Assembly: GCF_047675955.1 (NCBI RefSeq)
Contig: NC_132918.1
Location: forward strand, 85,699,139 to 85,763,138
Direction of reading: 5' to 3'
DNA from: Chlorocebus sabaeus
Taxonomy: Eukaryota; Chordata; Mammalia; Primates; Cercopithecidae
Length of the DNA: 64,000 nt
Of this stretch, positions 57,261 to 64,000 are shown piece by piece (position 1 is the stretch's first letter; each line of letters begins with the position of its first letter). The notes below the pieces were generated by a model. That model saw only the letters and a program-made list of their open reading frames with translations. It was not told the origin of the DNA and did not search any database. Position numbers and translations under genes: made by a program.

Positions 57261-57879
57261 CTACTCTCATCAGGAACTAAGTAATAAAACCTTGCATCTT
57301 GCTTTGTTTCATCTCCCCTCTATCACAGATGTAATGTTTTATTAAAGGCACCATTTTAGTCTTTTGCTCATTACTGTATGAAATGAATTTCAATATTGGA
57401 ATCCAGAGGCTTCCAACACCACATCCAGCACCACTAAATTTGGCCCTTGGCATTACTTCAGGACAGATGGTCTGTGACGGAGTAGGGGTGAAAAGAGCCC
57501 CAGCTGTGCCGTCCCTGACCTGGCTGCTACCCTCACATTAAGGACTCACATCCCTGCTCTTCTCTATCTGCATAACAGCTGATGCTAGAATCAGCATCAT
57601 GCTCATTGGCAGGTGTTCTGTTTGTGATCTTGCTATGAAATAGGCCCAAAAGGACAGGACACTAAGCTCTGATAAATACTCTCTACCTACAGTGTACCAC
57701 AGAGTGTCTCTAACTAGTGAATTATGAGAGAAAAAAAAAAAAACAATCTGTTTATTGATTTAAAATACAAATGGTATTATAAAAATAAAATAATGTGCTG
57801 TGTTGATTTAGGTACAGTTGGTAATTAAGAGATCGGCTCTTCCAAATGCCTTGAAATTGTCCTCTATGGGTCAGTAAAC

Positions 57880-58400
57880 TCCTGCAAAATGACACATCCT
57901 GCAGCCTTTCTTCCCAGGCTCATCACCACTGCTGCAGTTCAGGGCTCATAATCTCTCAAAAGAGCTTTCAGTTTCCCTTAATCACTCCATTCTTTCCCCT
58001 TCAAACTCTGTACCTCCATCACCAAATCAATCTTTCTTGATTTGGTGTCACGGTCACACTGATCATGACACTTTAACTCTCAAAGACTGTGTCCCCTTAC
58101 TTCCTAAAAGATATATTTGTTTTGGTTTGTTTTAGTCCAAATTTAGGACATTCCATTCTCTAGCCTTAGACGATCTTCAAAAAGTGAGTTCTTTGTGCTT
58201 CGATATATGCACTCAACATTCCAATTCAAATAAATGACTTGGCATTTTTTGAGTACTTTTCCATCACTGTGGCCGTATTCAAGCTGTTACTGCTGGGAAA
58301 ACCCTCCTACTCATCTCACACGTTCACTCTCAAGGTACAGTTCAAACACAATTTTTCTGATACTTCCAGCAAAAAATATTTTCTTTCCCATTAAATCCCC
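57880..58400 (+). mobile_element. Probable L2 fragment
   Basis: 'caccactgctgcagttcagg', 'tgatcatgacactttaactctc' and 'ttactgctgggaaaaccctcc...ctcaaggtacagttcaaac' resemble interior L2 text; divergent. Confidence 0.45.
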
Positions 58401-58416
58401 TATAGCATTTTTCCTG

Positions 58417-58741
58417 TTTTTTTTTTTTTTTTTTAATTATTTTTATTTTTTTATTTTTTCGAGACAAAGTTTTGCTCTTGTTGCCCAGGCCGGAGTGCAA
58501 TGGTGTGATCTCGGCTCACTGCCATCTCTGCCTCCCAGGTTCAAGCGGTTCTCCTGCCTCAGCCTCCCAAGTAGCTGGGATTACAGGCATGTGCCACCAC
58601 GCCCAGCTAATTTTGTATTTTTAGTAGAGACGAGGTTTCTCCATGTTGGTCTGGCTGGCCTCGACTCCTGACCTCAGGTGATCCACCTGCCTCAGTCTCC
58701 CACAGTGCTGGAATTACAGGCGTGAGCCACTGCACCCGGCC
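58417..58741 (-). mobile_element. Alu (AluS-like), full length, antisense
   Basis: From an impure T tract to 'ccactgcacccggcc'. The two flanks share tttttcctgttttt / cttttctgtgttttt. Inserted at the junction of two L2-like regions. Confidence 0.93.
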
Positions 58742-58751
58742 TTTTCTGTGT

Positions 58752-59900
58752 TTTTATTCATTCACTCATTCAACAATATTGAATACCTACTCAAAGCCAA
58801 GAACTATTATAGAAACCGGGAACACATCAGTGAATAAAACACAAATTCCCTCCTCTATTCAAGCTCGCTTACATTTTAGTGGCAAGAGACAGATAATAAA
58901 CAAACGAAATAAGTAAAATATAGAGCTTGCTATATAATAGATAAAGAAGAGGCATGGAGTTAGGAGTGCCGGCAAAGGACTCTCAATTTTAAATCATATT
59001 CCTAGGAGGCCCCACTGCAAAGGTGGCTTTTGAGTGAAGATCTTAAGGGTTGGGGAAAAGAAACAGACTTAACAGCAAGTGTAAAATCCCTAAAATGTCA
59101 AAAATCCAATGCAAGGAACCCTGAGATTAGTGTACATGGATCATGTGGGGGAGCAGGCAATGAAGTCAGAGGTTTCAGAGTGGGGTGGCACTAACGTAGG
59201 TCCCTGTAGGACACGGTAGGGACTTTTCATTTAGCGCCACATGAAATGGCAAATGTATCTCTGTAGCCCCAGAAGAAAGCATATGGCATACATATACCAT
59301 GTATGTAAGAATAGTTCAAAAAAATTTTTTTCCGATGTGTGGACAAAGTTTAGGAAACCCAGTATGAGATAGTAGAGTACCCAGGACTAGTATAGTCAGA
59401 AACATCACTTTCGTAGGCCTAAAGTGGCAAGAGGATAGAGTAGTTATAAGAAAACAGGGATATCTTCATGGAGTGGGCAATGGGGCATCAGCTGTGGTCT
59501 TCCACAGACGGACACAGCCAACATTTGACCAGATAGAAGCAGGGGGAATACCTAGATCTTACTGTCCTGCCCACCAATCTCTGGTGGGTGTCCTCAGTGT
59601 TGAATCCAACCATAATCCAGAGATAAAAAGTCTGACAGGTGCTACCTAAGAAGTACAGTGTCCTATGACATAAAACAGGGTAGAGAAGAACAAAAGGGAT
59701 TTAAGGGACACAGAAGATATGCAGCTTTGGGCTCTCTTGGGGGATCTGAGCAGAGGAGTAACATGGTCTGCCTTATAGTTTAGCAAGAAAACTCTGCCTA
59801 TTCTGTAGAGAATAACTAGAAAAACCGAAACAAAGTTGAGAGGCTACTGAAGTAAACTGAGAGATGATAGAGTGCAGTCTCGTCTGTTGATTTCCAAATT
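58752..59900 (-). mobile_element. Long L2 copy, antisense
   Basis: Reversed L2 3' end ('attcattcactcattcaacaatattgaatacctactcaaagcc', 'acacatcagtgaataaaacac', 'gcttacattttagtggcaagagac'). It is followed upstream by 'ggtggcttttgagtgaag', 'ggggagcaggcaatgaag' and 'gatctgagcagaggagtaacatgg'. Related text may continue to about 60.9 kb. Confidence 0.65.
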
Positions 59901-61666
59901 TTAAAAAATCATCAAGATAATCAGACTACAGTGGGTATGAAAGATGATGTGGTGGATATAAGATATGAGACAGGTATGAAAAAGTCATCTAGAAAAGTCA
60001 GAGAGTGAGTAGTCCAGGGCAATGTGTTATTTCTGGAGAACAATGAGGGTCTAAATGAGAACAGTGGCCATATATTTGATATGAGACCAGTCTGAATGGT
60101 TGTGTGTTTTTCTCCATCACATTTGTCTGCACATATGCAGGTGGTGAGTAGGTGGAGAGGTGGGTTTAACTAGGATGGGAATTGAAAATGCATGCCAAGC
60201 ATGATTATGTTGATTGGCTGTGGAATTTAAGCCATATAAAAGTAAAGTGAGGACATAAGAGAGTTTAGAAATTGTGAAACATGGTAACACCAATAGATTG
60301 GAGACCTTGGTCATGTTAAAGGATTATTGGAATTACAGTACTAGGTCAAGTGTGCTAGGAAGGTGAGCTGATGGAGTGAATGGGATGCTGGAAACCGAGA
60401 TCGTGAAGAAGTTGAAATTCTTCAGCATCGTAACATTAAGTGTAGGATAGTGGCAGTGAGAAAGTGAGGTAGACTGAAAACAGGACCATTATAAGGGAGG
60501 AGATCAAGAAATTGAGATGCCAACGTATCGGAAGTCTAACCTATGTGAATATTCCAATTACCAACAATTAAGGCAACATTAATGAGATAATGTCAGTAAA
60601 CAAGGTTTTCAAATCATGAAATAAGGAGAAGGGATCAGGGATAGCAGATGACTGATTTCTTGCATTCAGAGATGCAATTCCTGATTGCATTCAGGTGGCA
60701 AAATGGATGATATCTATCAAATTTAAAGCTGGAAAAGTTTGTAAAGGAGGGAATGACAATGGTCTAGAAACAGCAAGAATGAGAAAGCATGACATTTATT
60801 TTATTGCCACACCAATTGTGCAAGGGGTGTGGGAAGAAAATAGTCACGCTACCTGAGAGGGCTTGAGGAGAAACAGTATCTTCAAGGGCAAACCAATTTA
60901 AGTTAGAATAAGAAAAGAAGGAAAGTTACAGAGGAGAGATAGGGGATGTCTAAAGTTTTATTTCACTGACTGTAAGTCCTAGGGGGCTGGGTCAAAGCAT
61001 TGTCGTGCTTAGGAGGGTGAAGGCAAGGTCAGAAAAGGAAAAGTGTAGATTCATATAAATACATAACAACTAATAAAATCACTTTATATGATCAGGGAGT
61101 CAGAAGTTCGGTGTCCAATAATCAAAACCTAAGCTCCTCTTGGATCCATTTCAGAAAAAGTAAGTCTCAGAGAGTAAAGAGAAAAGACCTTGCCTACAAC
61201 TGTTCTCCTTAGCTCTAACCCTCTATTTATGCTTCCCGTATAATGAATAACAGCAGTCAAATCATTAATGCAGAGATAATTAGTCCAAGATAATTAGGGA
61301 GAAATTTTTCTTCCTTTTGAAAGCCACCCAAAGTCTACAATTAAAAGTTCATTCAATTATGACAGTGCCCATATTCAACACAAGTCACACAGCCTGAAGA
61401 CAAAACCTGCCCTTGAGAGAAACAAAGAAAAGTTTAAACTCAAAATATTTCAAAGGAAGTCTGCTTCCAATTATATTTTATCAAACCAATGACCTTTAGG
61501 AAGAGCTTTCAATATATTTTATTCAGGAATTTCAATTTTTTATTCAGAGCTATAAATCAATTAACTAATCAATTGTTAATTCAGCAACAATCCAGAACAG
61601 AATAGTGAAAGGTTACACACAAAAGGCACAGAGAAAACTTTTGCAAGTACAGTGCATAATTACTTC

Positions 61667-61964
61667 CTTTTTTTTCCCTTTGAGACACAGTCTTACTCTG
61701 TTGCCCAGGCTGGAGTACAGTGACACGATCTCAGCTCACTGCAAACTCTGCCTCCTGGGTTCAAGCAATTCTCGTGCCTCCGCCTCCTGAGTAGCTGGAC
61801 TTACAGGCACAAGCCACCATGCCCAGCTAATTTTTCTATTTTTAATTAGAGACGGGGTTTTGCCATGTTAGCCAGGCTGGTCTCAAAACTCCTGACCTCA
61901 AGTGATTCACCTCCCTGGGCCTCTCAAAGTTCTGGATTACAGGTGTGAGACACTGCTCCCAGCC
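61667..61964 (-). mobile_element. Alu, antisense, diverged
   Basis: From 'ttgagacacagtcttactctg' to 'cactgctcccagccc', flanked by cataattact and cataattatt. Many substitutions, so probably an old subfamily. Confidence 0.93.
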
Positions 61965-62261
61965 CATAATTATTTTCAAATTTTGAAAAACAGATTGAAA
62001 ACATATCCTATTAGCTATGTTTGTGAAATATACAGTCTTTTGAAGAATTAAAAGAGAAGTAATGAAGACAACAAAACCATTTCCTCTGGAATTATAACAA
62101 AATCATACTCAATAGCATGTCCATAACAAACTATATTGTTTTATTATGCGAACCTTAATCTGGAAAATTCTAGGTTGGATATTTGATTCAAAAAATTATA
62201 TTTATCTATTCAGGGAATTACATTAATTGTATGAAACAGGCTGTAGCGACTGGCCATCAAG

Positions 62262-62439
62262 AAAAAACTAGCCGGGCGAGGTGGCGGGCGCCTGTAGTCC
62301 CAGCTACTCGGGAGGCTGAGGCAGGAGAATGGCATAAACCCGGGAGGCGGAGCTTGCAGTGAGCTGAGATCCGGCCACTGCACTCCAGCCTGGGCGACAA
62401 AGCAAGACTCCGTCTCAAAAAATAAAAATAAAAAAAAAT
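62262..62439 (+). mobile_element. 5'-truncated young Alu (AluYR-like), right arm only
   Basis: Begins in the middle A-linker (aaaaaactagccgggcg) and keeps only the right arm and an aataaaaataaa-type tail. It contains gagatccggccactg, the same lineage-diagnostic variant as the copy at 50.4 kb, and is otherwise close to consensus. No clear target duplication is seen. Confidence 0.9.
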
Positions 62440-62699
62440 AACTGCAGACAGTGACCCATATTTTCGAGCACATTTCGCATGACTTAATTGATAAAAACGA
62501 TGAAAAAAGCTGTAACTATGTGCTTTATAAATAGCTGTGTTCATGGACATTGATTTCCTTTAAAAATAAATATTTCTTCCTACTACATAGTTCTTTTCAA
62601 TCTATTCGTCCTTGAGATTGCTATAAAGTATTGTGTGTGGGAGGCTGCAGGGGACTGGCTGAAGAAAGAAAGGGTGATGAAAAGTAGTAGGATCTACCT

Positions 62700-62850
62700 A
62701 CTCTCACTCACATACATTATACCATTTCAACAACAAGAGGCAGGATAATTATCCGCATTTCACAGATGAGAAAACCAAAATTCAGAAAAACTAACTTGTT
62801 CAAGATAAAACAGATAACAAGTGGCAGAACCAGGATTTGAAAACCAGATA
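62700..62850 (-). mobile_element. MIR, antisense
   Basis: 'aacaagaggcaggataattatccgcatttcacagatgag', 'acaagtggcagaaccaggatttg' follow MIR in reverse closely. Confidence 0.75.
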
Positions 62851-62882
62851 AATCCGGGTTCAACATCTAAATTTTCTGCACA

Positions 62883-63170
62883 GGCCGGGCGCAATGGCTC
62901 ACGCCTATAATCCTAGCACTTTGGGAGGCCAAGACAAGTGGATCACCTGAGGTCAGGAGTTTGAGACCAGCCTGACTAACATGGCAAAACCCCATCTCTA
63001 CTAAAAATACAAAAATTCGTCAGGTGTGGTGGCGCATGCCTGTAATCCCAGCTACTTGGGAAGCTGAGGCAGGAAAATCACTTGAACCAGGAAGGTGGAG
63101 TTTGCAGTGAACCGAGATCACACCACTTCACTCCAGCATGGGCGACAGAGGGAAACTCCATCACAAATAA
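62883..63170 (+). mobile_element. Alu, full length, sense
   Basis: Complete element flanked by taaattttctgcaca before and taaattttccacaca after; tail is short and impure (acaaataaaat). It inserted into the end of the preceding MIR. Confidence 0.94.
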
Positions 63171-63399
63171 AATAGTAAATTTTCCACACAAATGAGGCTG
63201 CCTCATAACATTTCAAATAAACATGATTCTTAAGTGGTTGCTTATATTTTTATATCATTGACATACTGTGATGATGAAATGTGATCAAGAACTGTTTGAT
63301 GATTAATAAGCTGTATTATTTTATCATTGCAGATTATAAGACTATCAAAATGGTCTTGTGAGTTAAAATATGTGTTTAACTCTTGTGAATTAAAATGCT

Positions 63400-63590
63400 A
63401 TGTTATGGCAAAGGCAATAGCAATAAATCACATTTATATAACACTTCACAGTTTCAAAATATTTCCACATAGTCTACCTCTTTGTGATTCTGTTCTCATA
63501 ACAGCTTGTGAAGTAGGCAGAGCCGATATTATTCTCACTATTTTATATTTGGGAAATTGGGGACAGAGAATTTTGCTCAGATCAAATTAA
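63400..63590 (-). mobile_element. MIR-like, antisense
   Basis: 'catttatataacacttcacagtttcaaaatatttccacat', 'cttgtgaagtaggcagagccgatatt' and 'ttgggaaattggggacagag' follow MIR in reverse. Confidence 0.6.
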
Positions 63591-64000
63591 TGAAGAGCCC
63601 ATATGAAAACACAAGTAATTCATTCATTGATGTATGTACACTTGTAACAAATAATTTTACATATTTATTATGTGACACACACTCTTATTTTTTAAGTGAC
63701 ATCTAAGCTATTATTCATTCCATTAGTTCAAACCTTACAAGATATATTAGATATGTTAATGACAGTGCCTACCACCCCTAACATCTTTTCAAATCCCAAC
63801 CTACCACCTCTACTAAGAAAAGCTGACTTAGTTTGTTCTTTGACTGAGTTCACTAATGTGAACGGTCCAAGAGCCGCAAATTCATTCACTGGCTGCTGCC
63901 ATACAAAGTAGTCTGGCATGAAATATCTGCTCACAGGGGCACTGGCTGCTGAAAAGGCCAATTAGATCATCTTCCTTTGGAATTTGAATAGGAAAACATA

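Larger units (their letters stand above)
47256..64000. other. Downstream intergenic region (16.7 kb)
   Basis: No exon-like open frame with splice sites, no RNA gene and no CpG island is visible. Eight Alus, an antisense MLT1-type LTR, L2 and MIR fragments and microsatellites are listed separately. Intervals 48,150-49,700, 52,050-53,850 and 61,000-61,650 hold nothing I can name. Confidence 0.75.

Noticed and set aside
63696..63961. Overlapping 71- and 77-codon open frames at the window end
   Set aside because: No start or splice context, no known similarity; length is within chance for this composition.

Overview
This is a vertebrate nuclear window holding the 3' two thirds of one gene, IL1RAP (interleukin-1 receptor accessory protein, IL-1RAcP), on the + strand. 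Eight coding exons were placed by joining reading frames across canonical AG/GT splice sites. They start at about residue 117 of the 570-residue human protein, so the promoter, 5' UTR, signal peptide and most of Ig domain 1 lie upstream of base 1. The host is a primate, because many Alu elements are present. It is most likely an Old World monkey: two young Alu copies (50411-50724 and 62262-62439) carry the CCGG variant (gagatccggccactg and its complement) that I associate with the cercopithecid AluYR subfamilies, and the protein differs from the human sequence, as I recall it, at a few residues. No prokaryotic features are present. Layout: 21-207 end of Ig1 and start of Ig2; 11265-11430 rest of Ig2; 14329-14400 Ig2-Ig3 linker; 18286-18412 and 20301-20449 Ig3; 34582-34731 transmembrane exon; 36028-36171 first half of the TIR domain; 38620-38987 canonical second half of TIR and stop, followed by a 3' UTR of about 2.8 kb; 45942-46660 an alternative terminal exon with a different TIR second half and a long C-terminal tail (the brain-enriched IL-1RAcPb form), followed by its own 3' UTR to about 47255. 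From 47.3 kb to the end I see only intergenic repeats. The gene encodes three receptor outputs from one locus. Reading through the donor after 20449 adds six residues (GNRCSQ) and a stop, giving the secreted decoy sIL1RAP. Splicing 36171 to 38620 gives the signalling co-receptor for IL1R1, IL1RL1 (ST2) and IL1RL2. Splicing 36171 to 45942 gives IL-1RAcPb. All junctions keep frame and no exon is broken. The introns and downstream region are ordinary primate DNA: about 17 Alus, two long antisense L1 copies (23.05-27.65 and 27.66-30.1 kb), a sense L1 3' end, MIR and L2 fragments, an antisense MLT1-type LTR, two terminal-inverted-repeat DNA transposons, a 3'-truncated 7SK RNA retropseudogene (32484-32730) and several microsatellites. 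Two structures are not explained by standard repeats: a near-perfect inverted repeat at 5176-5291 and a compound inverted/tandem repeat at 54661-54758. I found no sign of a wholly new gene system; the most informative biology is the alternative 3' end architecture of IL1RAP.
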